NCBI RefSeq assembly: GCF_014842075.1
Contig: NZ_JACYVA010000001.1
Span: 248,001-312,000, forward strand
Length of the DNA: 64,000 nt
Source: Sphingomonas sp. CFBP 13720
Lineage (GTDB): Bacteria; Pseudomonadota; Alphaproteobacteria; Sphingomonadales; Sphingomonadaceae
Direction: 5' to 3'
Part shown: positions 9,433-18,790 of the stretch, piece by piece
Layout: every line of letters begins with the position of its first letter
How positions within the stretch are numbered: position 1 is the stretch's first letter
Made by a program: the position numbers and the translations under genes
The notes under the pieces: model-generated
What the model saw: only the letters and a program-made list of their open reading frames with translations
Databases searched by the model: none
What the model was told of the DNA's origin: nothing

Positions 9433-10089
9433 ATGCTCACGCGTAAGCAGCACGAGCTGATCTGTTTCATTGATGACCGGTTGAAGGCGTCTGGCGTTTC
9501 CCCATCCTTCGAAGAGATGAAGGACGCGCTCGACCTGAAGTCGAAGTCCGGCGTGCACCGGCTGATCAGCGCGCTGGAGGAACGTGAGTTCATCCGCCGG
9601 CTGCCCAATCGTGCCCGTGCACTGGAAGTGTTGCGGATGCCCGATCGGCCGCTGGCGAAAAAGCCGGTAGCGAAGCCGGCAGCACGCACGACGCCTGCTC
9701 CGGCGAACGACGTCGTCGAACTGCCGTTGCACGGTCGCATCGCCGCCGGTCTGCCGATCGAGGCGATCGAGGGACAGGCGACGCTGCCCGTGCCCGCCGC
9801 GTTGCTAGGTGCCGGCGATCACTACGCGCTCGAAGTCGCCGGAGACTCGATGGTCGAGGCGGGTATTCTCGACGGCGATTATGCGCTGGTTCGCCGGACC
9901 GAGACGGCGCGGGATGGCGAAATCGTCGTCGCGCTGATCGAGGAAAGCGAAGCGACGCTCAAATATTTCCGGCGCGAAGGCGCGATGATCCGGCTCGATC
10001 CTGCCAATCGCAGCTACGATCCCCAGCGCTACCGGCCCGAACAGGTTCGGGTACAAGGCAAGCTTGCCGGGCTGTTGCGGCGGTACTGA
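9433..10089 (+). CDS. lexA: LexA repressor / SOS autopeptidase
   Basis: 218 aa. N-terminal winged helix ([20 protein letters not shown]; recognition region [15 protein letters not shown]), a Lys/Pro/Ala linker at about 70-92, then the S24 peptidase domain. The self-cleavage bond is Ala105-Gly106 (GRIAAGLP), the nucleophile is Ser139 (GDSMVEAG) and the general base is Lys177 (EATLKYF). Cleavage on RecA filaments derepresses SOS genes. The ATG at 9433 has a GGAGG 5 bases upstream. The long open frame reaching back to 8905 is a shadow over moeA. Confidence 0.97.
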   Translation: MLTRKQHELICFIDDRLKASGVSPSFEEMKDALDLKSKSGVHRLISALEEREFIRRLPNRARALEVLRMPDRPLAKKPVAKPAARTTPAPANDVVELPLHGRIAAGLPIEAIEGQATLPVPAALLGAGDHYALEVAGDSMVEAGILDGDYALVRRTETARDGEIVVALIEESEATLKYFRREGAMIRLDPANRSYDPQRYRPEQVRVQGKLAGLLRRY

Positions 10090-10142
10090 AGAGGCAGGCG
10101 TTTCAGCCAGACTGTGCGACGGCAGGAATGAATGAGGGGGCC

Positions 10143-10164
10143 GGCTCTTCGGTAAGGAAGAGTC
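10143..10164 (+). terminator. Possible weak terminator hairpin after lexA
   Basis: GGCTCTTC - ggtaag - GAAGAGTC forms an 8-bp stem with one G-T pair and a 6-base loop, about 55 bp after the lexA stop. There is no T-run after it, so intrinsic termination is uncertain. Confidence 0.3.
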
Positions 10165-10446
10165 GGTCCCTGGATTAGTTCGCCTCCTTCGACCTCTACC
10201 GTTGGGATCGTATCGCCAGCTCGAATAACCGTGCTGCCAGCGTGGATCGACCTGCTCTTCGATGGCGCCGTTGCGGCTTGCAAGACGGTCACCGTACAAA
10301 CCCGTGCCGGGAGCCATGGCGCCATATCGTTCAGCGTATGGGCGGTGCTAGGCAGCACATGGACGCAAGTGAACCACGCGACGAACCCGTGGTCGGCAAC
10401 CGTGCGGGACAACTCCGGCGAAGGTAGATTCGACCTGCTCCCCGCA

Positions 10447-10549
10447 AGCCACCGTCCGGCAATTTGCGGTTTCTCGCGCACCGCGCGCAACAGTCCGCGC
10501 AGGGCGGATAGGGAGCCACTGTCGAGCGATTTGCGGTTTCCCGCGCACC
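10447..10549. repeat. Two 36-bp direct repeats
   Basis: Copies at 10447-10482 and 10514-10549 match at 31 of 36 positions; the core ATTTGCGGTTTC-y-CGCGCACC is nearly perfect. They are separated by 31 bp, giving a 67-bp period, and lie 74 bp upstream of the xylanase start. They could be a regulatory array or a remnant of a mobile sequence; I cannot tell which. Confidence 0.6.
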
Positions 10550-10622
10550 ATGCGACGTTCGGTCGTTGAGGGCTTTATCGCCCTGATCATTCCTATAGCC
10601 CGGTCACAGCGGAGTGCGTCGC

Positions 10623-11774
10623 ATGCCCACCATCGACCGTCGGGCACTGCTTGCTGCCGGATTGGGGTTGTTCGCCGCCGGCACGGCCACTGCCGCGCCG
10701 TCACCGACGTTGAAGCAGGCCGCCGCATCCAAAGGCCGGCGGTTCGGATCGGCCTTCGCTTTCGGCACGCGTGGTGCCGATGCCGGGACCTTCGCCAACC
10801 CCGACTATGCCGCCTTGCTACGCCGCGAATGTGCCGTGCTAGTCCCGGAAAACGAGATGAAGTGGCAGGCAATTCGCCCCGCCGCAGACCGCTTCGACTT
10901 TGCCCGGTTCGACGCGATGGTGGCATGGGCGCACGTCAACGGCTTCGCGATACGCGGCCATACGCTGTTCTGGGCCTATAGCCGCTGGTTCCCGGAATGG
11001 CTTACCACCCATGACTTCGGGCACCGTCCGGCGATCGCGGCGGCGGCGATCCTGACCGATCACATCGATACCGTGACGGCGCGCTATGGGCAGCGGATCG
11101 ACAGCTATGACGTGGTCAACGAAGCGGTCGATCCGGATACCGGGCAATTGCGTCAGACGGCGTTGTCCCACGCGATGGGCGGCACCGAACCGGTGCTCGA
11201 CCACGCCTTTCGCACCGCCCGCGCCGCCGCGCCGCATGCTGAACTCGTCTACAACGACTATATGAGCTGGGAAGACCGCAACCAACACCACCGGGCGGGC
11301 GTGCTGACCTTGCTCGAAGGATTTCGGAAGCGCGGGGTTCCGGTCGATACGCTTGGCGTGCAGTCGCATATCGGGCTGTTCGCGCCCACGACCGATGCCG
11401 GCGCGCTGGCTCGACGGCTGGAACCCGGATGGCGGGAATTTCTCGATGCGGTCGTGGCAATGGGCTACCGGCTGCTCGTCACCGAACTGGACGTGCGGGA
11501 CAAGGGGCTGCCCGTCGCGATCGGTCCGCGCGACCGGGGCGTGGCAGACTTCGCCCGCGCCTATCTCGACATCATGCTGTCCTACCCCGCGCTGGGCGAC
11601 GTAATCGCGTGGGGCATGAGCGACCGATATAGTTGGCTGCGCACGTTCGAACCGCGCCCGGACGGTGCGCCGGCTCGCGGCTGCGCGTATGACAACGCGT
11701 TCCGGCCCAAACCGCTGCGCAGTGCGATGCTGGGTGCTTTGACCAATGCGGCGAGCCGTCGTCGCCCGCGGTGA
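10623..11774 (+). CDS. Exported GH10 endo-1,4-beta-xylanase
   Basis: 383 aa. The N-terminus has a signal with a twin-arginine-like start (IDRRALLAAGLGLFAAGTATAA). The mature protein is a single GH10 barrel: NEMKWQAIRP, RGHTLFW, acid/base Glu167 in SYDVVNEAVD, and nucleophile Glu289 in LLVTELDV, ending with WGMSDRYSWL. It hydrolyses xylan backbones outside the cytoplasm. The usual Trp-His of the HTLxWH motif is Trp-Ala here (FWAYSRWF), so subsite -1 may differ. ATG 10623 has GGAG 8 bases upstream and beats the GTG at 10614. No other carbohydrate-active gene is adjacent. Confidence 0.9.
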   Translation: MPTIDRRALLAAGLGLFAAGTATAAPSPTLKQAAASKGRRFGSAFAFGTRGADAGTFANPDYAALLRRECAVLVPENEMKWQAIRPAADRFDFARFDAMVAWAHVNGFAIRGHTLFWAYSRWFPEWLTTHDFGHRPAIAAAAILTDHIDTVTARYGQRIDSYDVVNEAVDPDTGQLRQTALSHAMGGTEPVLDHAFRTARAAAPHAELVYNDYMSWEDRNQHHRAGVLTLLEGFRKRGVPVDTLGVQSHIGLFAPTTDAGALARRLEPGWREFLDAVVAMGYRLLVTELDVRDKGLPVAIGPRDRGVADFARAYLDIMLSYPALGDVIAWGMSDRYSWLRTFEPRPDGAPARGCAYDNAFRPKPLRSAMLGALTNAASRRRPR

Positions 11775-12136
11775 CGCCAGCGAGGCCGGATTGACAATCG
11801 ATGTGATGGCGCAACCTTGCGGATTGCACGAACGCAACCCGGAACATGTCCGGACCGACGACACGAGGTCGCTTGTTAGCGGAACGTCGATCCCGCCGCG
11901 CACCGCGCGGATCGACCGGCCATCGAACCGACCGCATGAGCTAAGGGCCATAATGGAAGAATTGGGGCGGAAAGTTTTAAATACGGATAGGGCGGACCAC
12001 AGGCCTTGGTTCGCCGATGACTCTCGACCCGTTAGGCTCCTGATCGACTGGAGCGGGTAGATATCGCGCCAAACAGATTAACGCGCCGCCATCGTGCCGG
12101 TTGGGGGTAGCATCCGCCGATGCCGCCCCTTTTTCC
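11775..12136. other. Intergenic region between convergent xylanase and tamB
   Basis: About 360 bp without a supportable gene. It includes a locally AT-richer patch around 11960-11990 (AAAGTTTTAAATA) in an otherwise GC-rich sequence. A short stem GCATC-ggcg-GATGC lies next to the tamB stop but has no T-run. I see no RNA gene or repeat here. Confidence 0.4.
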
Positions 12137-15100
12137 TCAATAGTCCCGACTGTAGCGTACCGACGCATTCGATCCACCGAACGATCCCGTCTGCGACAGC
12201 ACGCTGAGCGTCCGGGTCAGCGCGATCTGGATCTGCGTGGCGGTAAAGCCGCGCGCGTCGGTGATGACTTCCAGATAGATGTCATCGGTCAGGTACTTGC
12301 CCGCCGCCAGCGACGTGCCACGTCCGGTCGCCTCGTCGCCGCCCAGCACGCGCAACCGATCGAACCCGGTTGCCGAACGCAGCTTGCCCAGCGGGTTAAG
12401 CCCGCCCCCGCCCGATCCGCGCAGCGAATTGAGCGCGGCGGCCAACTGGATCGCCTCGGTCGCCGACAGGTTCGTCACGGAGCTGCCGAACAACAGTCGC
12501 GACAACACTTCGTCCTGTGCCAGCGCCGGGGTGGAGCTGAACGCGATCTGCGGTGCCTGTGCGGTGCCGGTAACGTTGATCGTCGCGGTCACGCCCTCGG
12601 CGGTAGTGGTTGCGGCGATATCGATCCCCGGGTTGGTGAAGTTCTCGCCTTCGAAACGAATATTGCCGCGCTCGACCTCGAACCGCTTGCCCGCGAACGA
12701 ATAGGTGCCGCGTACCAGTCGCAACTGGCCGTTGATGGTCGGCGCGGCGGACGTACCCGCGATGCGCAGGTCGGCCTCCCATTCGGACTCCAGCCCCATT
12801 CCCGACACGAACAGCCGGTTGTCCGCCCGGATGCGCAGCGCCAGCCGGAACAGCCCCGGCGGTGCCGCCGCTGCCTGCTGCTTCGCCGCTGCGGAATTGT
12901 TCGCATCGCTCTTGCGACGGACGCCGGTCAGTTCCGCGACGTCGGCCGCGCCCTGACGGATGATCTGGTAGCGTGCTTCGGGAATCGTAAGCTCGCCGGA
13001 GATCAGCCCGCCATCCGCTCCGTTCTGGATGCGGATATCGCCGCTGGCCGATGCGCCCAGCGCATCGCTGCTTGCCAGTTGGGCATTGCGCAATTGCGCG
13101 CGGATATCGATCGGAAAGCCGCTGTTCGCCGCCAATCCGACCGATCCCTGCGCCGCGACCGTGCCCTCGCCCGCCTTCGCGCGGAACTGGACCAGCTCGA
13201 ACCGGTCGTTAGTGAACCGTCCGTTGACCCCGACATTGGTCAGCCGCGTGCCCAGTGCCTCGTTCTCGTACGTCAGGTTGTTCGCCCGGACGACGCCGGT
13301 CAGTTGCGGTGCCTGCACCCGGCCGGCAAAGTCCGCCGCGATGCCGATCGGTCCCGACAATTGCTGATCGGCAAACCCTGTGAACGAGAACAGCACGGCG
13401 GCCGGGCCGTTATACCGAATGCCGCCCGACAGCGGTGCCGCCAGCATCCGCGTGACCCACGATCCGCTGCCCGGTGGCAGAGGGGTCAGGTTCGCGACCA
13501 TCCGTCCGACCGTGGTCGTGCCGCGCCGGACCAGCGCGCGTCCGGTGCCGCCTTCGGGACGAAGGTCGCCAGCGAACACGATATCGACAGGTTCGGAAAC
13601 CGAGGCGAGGCTGGTCCGCTGGAAATTGCGGATCGTCAGCCGCGCGTCCGCGCGCGGGAAGCTCTGCCCCGCCGCCTCTGCAAAATCGAGGCTGCCGGTC
13701 GCGGTGCCGCCGACCCCGGTGCCGGGTACGAACGCGTTTATGATGCCGAGATCCAATCGGTCGAGCCGTGTCTGGATCGACATGCCGTTGCCATAGACGC
13801 CCGCCGCGCGGATCGAACCCTGCGCGAAGTCGATCCGCGTCGGGTACAGCCGGTATCCGCCTGCCGCCGGCGTGATCCGCGCCGGATTGACCGTACGGAA
13901 CGGGATCGCATTGGCCATGCCCTGCAACGCCACCAGATACTGATCGGGGCTGAGCCGTGCATTCGCGGCTACCTTGAACGGCACCCCCGACGACCCTTCG
14001 GCGAACGCCTGTGCCGTGCCGCTTCCGCCGCGATAGTTGATCTTGGCGCGGCTGCGCTGGAGTACGAAATCGCCCATCGACAGGTTGGCGACCTGTGCGT
14101 CGGCGACGATCGCCGGCTGGTCGTACAGCACCGCGCTGGCGGTGATGATTGCGCGGCCGATGCGTAGTCCCATGTCGCCGGGAATGACGGCATTGTACGC
14201 ACGGGCGTTGACGTCGGCACGCTGATAGCGCCCTTCCGCCCCAAGCCGGGCGACCCCGGCGATGCCCGATCCGGCGAAGTTAATCCGGCCGGTGAACGGG
14301 CCGGCATCGGTCGCCTGTACCCGTCCGTCGAAATTGACGCCCGCAAAGGTGGCCGAACGGATGTCGGCCGTCAGTCGCGGTCCGGTGGCGACGAGGACGT
14401 CGGCGCGGAACGGACCGTAATTCGTGCCGCCGGTCGCCTGTATCCCATAGCGATCACCCTGTCCCCGGACACGCGCTTCCAGATTGACGAGGCCGATGCC
14501 GACGCCCGGTCGGGCCGCACGCAGCAATACCTGCGGCGCCGCGACACTGCCGGTAACGCGCGCCGATAGCGGGCCGTATTGCGTGGAATAGGCATCCGCG
14601 TTGACCAGCAACGGCCCGGCCGGGTCATAGCGTCCCGACCCGCCGGTAATGCGGAACTGCGGCGCGTTCATTCGCAGGTTGGAAAAGGTGATGATACCGT
14701 CTGGATCGACCCCGACGTCGACCCGCGTGGTCGATACGTTCCCGCCGAGGAAGTTGCGGACACCGTCGTTGAACAGGCGCGTGGTCTGCGCCACCACCCG
14801 CCCCTTGATGCCGAACCCGCCCTGCGGCGCAGCGTACAGGCTGGCGTCGGTCGACAGGTTCAGGATGCCGATGCTGGCAACCTCATATTCGTTGATCCGC
14901 CCCTTGATCGCGCCGGTATAGCGTCCGGTGGTCAGGTTGGCGGCGACGATCGCCGTCGCGTCGATCCGGTCCGACCGGATGCGCAGATTGTCGGACAGCA
15001 CCTGATCGCCTGAAATCGCCAGATCTCCGTTGATCGCGACGTTGGTGACCAGCCCGCCGACCGCGGCGTTCAGCCCGGTGATCCGTCGCGCCTTCGCCGC

Positions 15101-16387
15101 GATCGGGATCAGAATGCGGTCGGCGTCCACGGTGGCGCGACCTTCGGCATATAATTGCTCGACCGCGATCTCGCCGAAACCGATCGCCGCCGCCTGTACC
15201 TTGTAATCGACGGTCGGCGTGCCGAATCCGCCGTCCAGAACGACGGCGGCGCGCACCGAACGGCCGTTCAGATTGGGCGCGATCGCCCCCGGGGTCAGCA
15301 GCATCGCTTCGGTGCGAAAATTTCCGAACCGGCTGTTGCCCAGATCGATCAAACCGGCGGCGTCGACCGCCAGCGCACTGGAACGCAACCGGATACGCGT
15401 ATCGGCCTTGCGGTCCGCCAGCGCGGCGTCGATCGCCACGTCAAGCCGCGGCGCGGTCAACCGTTCGACCGGCCCCTGGAGGATGAGTCCCGGCTGTGTC
15501 GATCCACGCACGGTAAAGCGTCCGTCGCGCCCGGTGATGGCAAGGTTTGCGAGCGGCCGTCCGCCCAGCGTGCCCGCCAGCCGGCCCTGCCAGTTGGCCC
15601 AGTCGCCGCGTCCGTCGATGCTCGCCGCGATCGGCGCGGTCAGCCCGGCCATGCCGGCGATCATGCCGTTCTGAGGGCCAGTGACTCGCGCCTGCACGTC
15701 GAACCGGTTGTCGTCGGGAACGGCGTCCAGCTTCAGCGCGATCCGGTCGCCGCCGGCCACGCCGGGCGCCGCGATCGTGGCCGCGTTCGCCGCCAGCTGC
15801 GCACGACGGTCGGCGATATGCACCTGTCCGTCGATTCGCGCGATATGACGCTGCCCGGTAACCGCCGCGCCGACTTCGATCCGGTCGACCTTCAACCGGT
15901 TCACGTCGATGTCGTAATCGGGCAGCAACGGCGCGTTCGGATCGCCCGGCGGTGTATCCTTCAATACAGGGTTGCGGACATAGCGGACCAGTGGGCTGGT
16001 CAGGCTGCGGATGTCGACATGGCCATTGGCGAACGCGAACGGCCGCCAATCGATGGCGATGGCCGGCGAATCGGCGAACACGCCGCGCGTATCGCTCAAC
16101 CGCAGGTCGCGGATCGTCATCGCGCCATAGAGCGATCCATCGATCCGGCCGATATTGATCTTCAGCCCCGACGCAGTGGTGTATCCGTCAAGCTTGCCGA
16201 CCAAAAACCGCCGCCCCGGATCGGTGTTGATCCCGAACACCGCGACCAGCGCGATCAGGATCAGCCCGGCCAGTACGATGCCGATCCATTTCACGATACG
16301 CAGCCACAATGGACGCCGCGCGGCGACATGGTCGGCCGCGGCGTAACCGGTTGCGGTGTCCGCGACAGGGTTCAGATCGTCAGCCAT
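12137..16387 (-). CDS. tamB: Translocation and assembly module protein TamB (DUF490)
   Basis: 1416 aa. A cytoplasmic tail, then one membrane anchor (about residues 30-52, IGIVLAGLILIALVAVFGI), then a very long periplasmic beta-helical body typical of AsmA/TamB proteins. It ends in the conserved DUF490 domain, with GQLRLVRGTYSFAGKRFEV, DEVLSRLLFG and the final aromatic end RYSRDY. It bridges the inner membrane to TamA and helps transport phospholipid or insert outer-membrane proteins. Its ATG overlaps the tamA stop by one base, confirming the tamA-tamB operon. Confidence 0.93.
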   Translation of the reverse strand: MADDLNPVADTATGYAAADHVAARRPLWLRIVKWIGIVLAGLILIALVAVFGINTDPGRRFLVGKLDGYTTASGLKINIGRIDGSLYGAMTIRDLRLSDTRGVFADSPAIAIDWRPFAFANGHVDIRSLTSPLVRYVRNPVLKDTPPGDPNAPLLPDYDIDVNRLKVDRIEVGAAVTGQRHIARIDGQVHIADRRAQLAANAATIAAPGVAGGDRIALKLDAVPDDNRFDVQARVTGPQNGMIAGMAGLTAPIAASIDGRGDWANWQGRLAGTLGGRPLANLAITGRDGRFTVRGSTQPGLILQGPVERLTAPRLDVAIDAALADRKADTRIRLRSSALAVDAAGLIDLGNSRFGNFRTEAMLLTPGAIAPNLNGRSVRAAVVLDGGFGTPTVDYKVQAAAIGFGEIAVEQLYAEGRATVDADRILIPIAAKARRITGLNAAVGGLVTNVAINGDLAISGDQVLSDNLRIRSDRIDATAIVAANLTTGRYTGAIKGRINEYEVASIGILNLSTDASLYAAPQGGFGIKGRVVAQTTRLFNDGVRNFLGGNVSTTRVDVGVDPDGIITFSNLRMNAPQFRITGGSGRYDPAGPLLVNADAYSTQYGPLSARVTGSVAAPQVLLRAARPGVGIGLVNLEARVRGQGDRYGIQATGGTNYGPFRADVLVATGPRLTADIRSATFAGVNFDGRVQATDAGPFTGRINFAGSGIAGVARLGAEGRYQRADVNARAYNAVIPGDMGLRIGRAIITASAVLYDQPAIVADAQVANLSMGDFVLQRSRAKINYRGGSGTAQAFAEGSSGVPFKVAANARLSPDQYLVALQGMANAIPFRTVNPARITPAAGGYRLYPTRIDFAQGSIRAAGVYGNGMSIQTRLDRLDLGIINAFVPGTGVGGTATGSLDFAEAAGQSFPRADARLTIRNFQRTSLASVSEPVDIVFAGDLRPEGGTGRALVRRGTTTVGRMVANLTPLPPGSGSWVTRMLAAPLSGGIRYNGPAAVLFSFTGFADQQLSGPIGIAADFAGRVQAPQLTGVVRANNLTYENEALGTRLTNVGVNGRFTNDRFELVQFRAKAGEGTVAAQGSVGLAANSGFPIDIRAQLRNAQLASSDALGASASGDIRIQNGADGGLISGELTIPEARYQIIRQGAADVAELTGVRRKSDANNSAAAKQQAAAAPPGLFRLALRIRADNRLFVSGMGLESEWEADLRIAGTSAAPTINGQLRLVRGTYSFAGKRFEVERGNIRFEGENFTNPGIDIAATTTAEGVTATINVTGTAQAPQIAFSSTPALAQDEVLSRLLFGSSVTNLSATEAIQLAAALNSLRGSGGGGLNPLGKLRSATGFDRLRVLGGDEATGRGTSLAAGKYLTDDIYLEVITDARGFTATQIQIALTRTLSVLSQTGSFGGSNASVRYSRDY

Positions 16388-18669
16388 CAGAATGCCTGTC
16401 CGATCGAGATGTAGAGCGCGATCTTGGATTCCCCCGGTTTCCGCGCCAGCGGCGTCGCCACATCGACACGCATCGGCCCGAAATTGGTATAGAAACGTCC
16501 GCCGATGCCCGCGCCGAAGCGCAGGTCGGACGCGGTCGGCAGTGCGCTTTCATACACCTGCCCGGCGTCGATGAACGGCACGATGCCGAAATTGCCGAAG
16601 CGATAGCGCGCCTCGATCGCAAATTCGTTCAGGCTGCGCCCGCCGATCGGGCGGTTCAGGTTGTTGCCTTCGTCGTCCACCTCGGGCGTACGCGGCCCCA
16701 GTTCCTGGAACCCGAAGCCGCGAACCGATCCGCCGCCGCCGGCATAATAGCGCCGCGACGGTGCCAGATCGTCGCGCTCGATCCCCTGGATCGAACCGGC
16801 ACGGGCGCGACCCGCGATGACGATGCTGTCGCCGATTGGGTAATATGCCGTCCCCTCGACCATGAACCGGCCATAAGGCCGTGCCGACCCCTGTACCGAC
16901 GCCTCGGGACTGACGTTCAGTTTGATGCGGAACCCCTTGGTCGGATTGAGCAAATTGTCGGACGTATCGAACCCGGCGAACAGCGGCAGCGCCGCGATGC
17001 CATAAGTCTTGCGACGCCGCTCGCCCGCTTCGAAGTCGTACGTGTCTTCGTTGGTGCCGATCAGTTCGCCGCCATAGGCATAGGTGAAACGCTTCTGCCA
17101 GATCGGGGTCGAATCATATGACCAGCGGACGCCGAGCGTACCCGTGAATGCCTCGAACGCATCATAGTTCGAGCGGCTGGCGTTCGCGAGCACCTGGAAA
17201 GTGCGGTCGCGCCGTCCGGCGTTCGAACGGCGGAACGTGACGCCCAACCCCTGCTCCTGCGTTCCCGCCACACCGCGCACGATCAACGCGCCTTCGGGCG
17301 GGAACAGGTTGCGGTGCGTCCACGACCCTTCGACACGCAGTCCCTGTCCGGTGCCATAGCCGGCTTCTCCCGCCAGCGTGCGCGCCGGCCCGGCATCCTG
17401 CTTGACCAGTAGATTGACATATTCCGAGCCATCCGGTGCGATCTGGCCGGTACGCTGCGGCTCGACCGAAACGCCGGAGAACAATCCCGTCGCGACCAGC
17501 GCCGATCGAAGGTCGTCGACCTTGCGATTGTCGTACAACTCGCCGCGATCGAACCGCGCCAGCACGCCGACATGCTCGGCATCGAACGCCAGCTTGCCGG
17601 TGGTGGAATAGGTGCCGAACGACGCGCGCGGACCGGTATCGACCGGCAGTGTATACGCGCCGGTGACGGTCGTATCGTCGAGCAGGATATCGCGCTGTCC
17701 CACCTGCACGAACGGATAACCGCGCTGCGGCAACGTCAGGCTGACATTGGCCTCCGCGCCCTGCACCCGTTCGGCTTCGATCGGATCGCCGACCTTCAGC
17801 GGCAACGCGGCGTCGATCATGCCCGCCGGTACGGTCGGCTGCGCCACGATGCGGATCGATCCAAGCTTGTACTGCCGGCCGGGCGACGCGGTGACGACGG
17901 CGCGCAACCGTCCGCCCTGCGGCTGTTCGATCGCCGAAATGGCGGTGCCGTCATAATAGCCCTTGGCATGCATGATGCGGACGGCCAGCTGCTCGTCCTC
18001 TTTCGCGCGTGCCTGCACCATCGTCGCGTTCGCGGCCTTGCCGTCGCCTTCTTCCAGCGCGGACAGCGACCGGAACTGCGCCGTGCCATCGATATCGTCC
18101 AACCCGTTGATGACGGTGTCGTACCGGATCACGACCGCGCGGGCATCGTCGACGCCCGCGACCTCGACCGGTTCGACGTTGAAGCTGTTCAGCGGGGGCA
18201 GCGGCTGCGCCAGCTCGGGCGCTTCGGTCAGCACAGCGTCGGGCAGCGTCTCGGCGGGGACGGCGGCTTCGCTGGCCGGAACGGTGGGGCGCGGCGCGGC
18301 AACGGGTGCCGGCGGGGTGGTTTGCGCCTGCACGCCGGCCTGTGGCACCGGGGCGGCGGGCGCGTCGAAACCGGCGATCGGTTCCAGCGGGGCATTGATG
18401 TCACCCGAAAGCGACGGCATCGCCGCGTCGAATTCGGGATCCGGTACGATGGGGCCTTCGTCAGGCGCCTGTGGTGGTGGGGCGTCGGGTGCCTGTGGCG
18501 GTCGGGTTTGATCGGCAACGACCGGCTGGACCGTGGCGACAGTCTGAAGCGCTACTGGCCATGCTACCGGCGACGCATTCGCGGCTGCCGGTGCAAGCAC
18601 CGATCCTGCCAGCAAGGCCCGGATCGCGCGGCTCCGAAAATTCCCCAACAATCGTCCCCGTACGCTCAT
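16387..18669 (-). CDS. tamA: Omp85-family outer-membrane protein TamA
   Basis: 760 aa from the ATG at 18669. A signal peptide (IRALLAGSVLAPAAANA) is followed by a Pro/Ala/Gln-rich linker (about 40-150), POTRA-like modules, and a C-terminal 16-strand barrel with the L6 signature GGSVRGFGFQELGP and an aromatic C-terminal strand (ALYISIGQAF). Partner tamB follows directly. The open frame runs back to 18828, but that extension lies in the divergent promoter region; an ATG at 18729 is also possible. No good ribosome-binding site marks either. Confidence 0.9.
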   Translation of the reverse strand: MSVRGRLLGNFRSRAIRALLAGSVLAPAAANASPVAWPVALQTVATVQPVVADQTRPPQAPDAPPPQAPDEGPIVPDPEFDAAMPSLSGDINAPLEPIAGFDAPAAPVPQAGVQAQTTPPAPVAAPRPTVPASEAAVPAETLPDAVLTEAPELAQPLPPLNSFNVEPVEVAGVDDARAVVIRYDTVINGLDDIDGTAQFRSLSALEEGDGKAANATMVQARAKEDEQLAVRIMHAKGYYDGTAISAIEQPQGGRLRAVVTASPGRQYKLGSIRIVAQPTVPAGMIDAALPLKVGDPIEAERVQGAEANVSLTLPQRGYPFVQVGQRDILLDDTTVTGAYTLPVDTGPRASFGTYSTTGKLAFDAEHVGVLARFDRGELYDNRKVDDLRSALVATGLFSGVSVEPQRTGQIAPDGSEYVNLLVKQDAGPARTLAGEAGYGTGQGLRVEGSWTHRNLFPPEGALIVRGVAGTQEQGLGVTFRRSNAGRRDRTFQVLANASRSNYDAFEAFTGTLGVRWSYDSTPIWQKRFTYAYGGELIGTNEDTYDFEAGERRRKTYGIAALPLFAGFDTSDNLLNPTKGFRIKLNVSPEASVQGSARPYGRFMVEGTAYYPIGDSIVIAGRARAGSIQGIERDDLAPSRRYYAGGGGSVRGFGFQELGPRTPEVDDEGNNLNRPIGGRSLNEFAIEARYRFGNFGIVPFIDAGQVYESALPTASDLRFGAGIGGRFYTNFGPMRVDVATPLARKPGESKIALYISIGQAF

Positions 18670-18790
18670 TCGGGTTGCGGCGCACAACCCCCCTTGCCCG
18701 CTGAACGCGTTGCGGACGATTTGGTTCATAACAACCCGATGCATCCCAATCGCGTTGCGGACGTTGCACTGTGCATCCAAGGGGACGTCC

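Larger units (their letters stand above)
10090..10622. other. Gene-poor interval between lexA and the xylanase gene
   Basis: About 530 bp with no convincing gene. Open frames exist on both strands (for example 112 codons from 10231) but their products match nothing I recognise, lack ribosome-binding sites and look compositionally random. It contains an imperfect stem-loop just after lexA and a 36-bp direct repeat near its right end, listed separately. Confidence 0.5.

Noticed and set aside
10231..10569. A 112-codon ORF in the lexA-xylanase gap
   Set aside because: No ribosome-binding site, no recognisable motif, and it runs through the 36-bp direct repeats.
12101..14167. A 688-codon plus-strand frame over tamB
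   Set aside because: Shadow. TamB motifs and the overlap with tamA fix the minus strand as coding.
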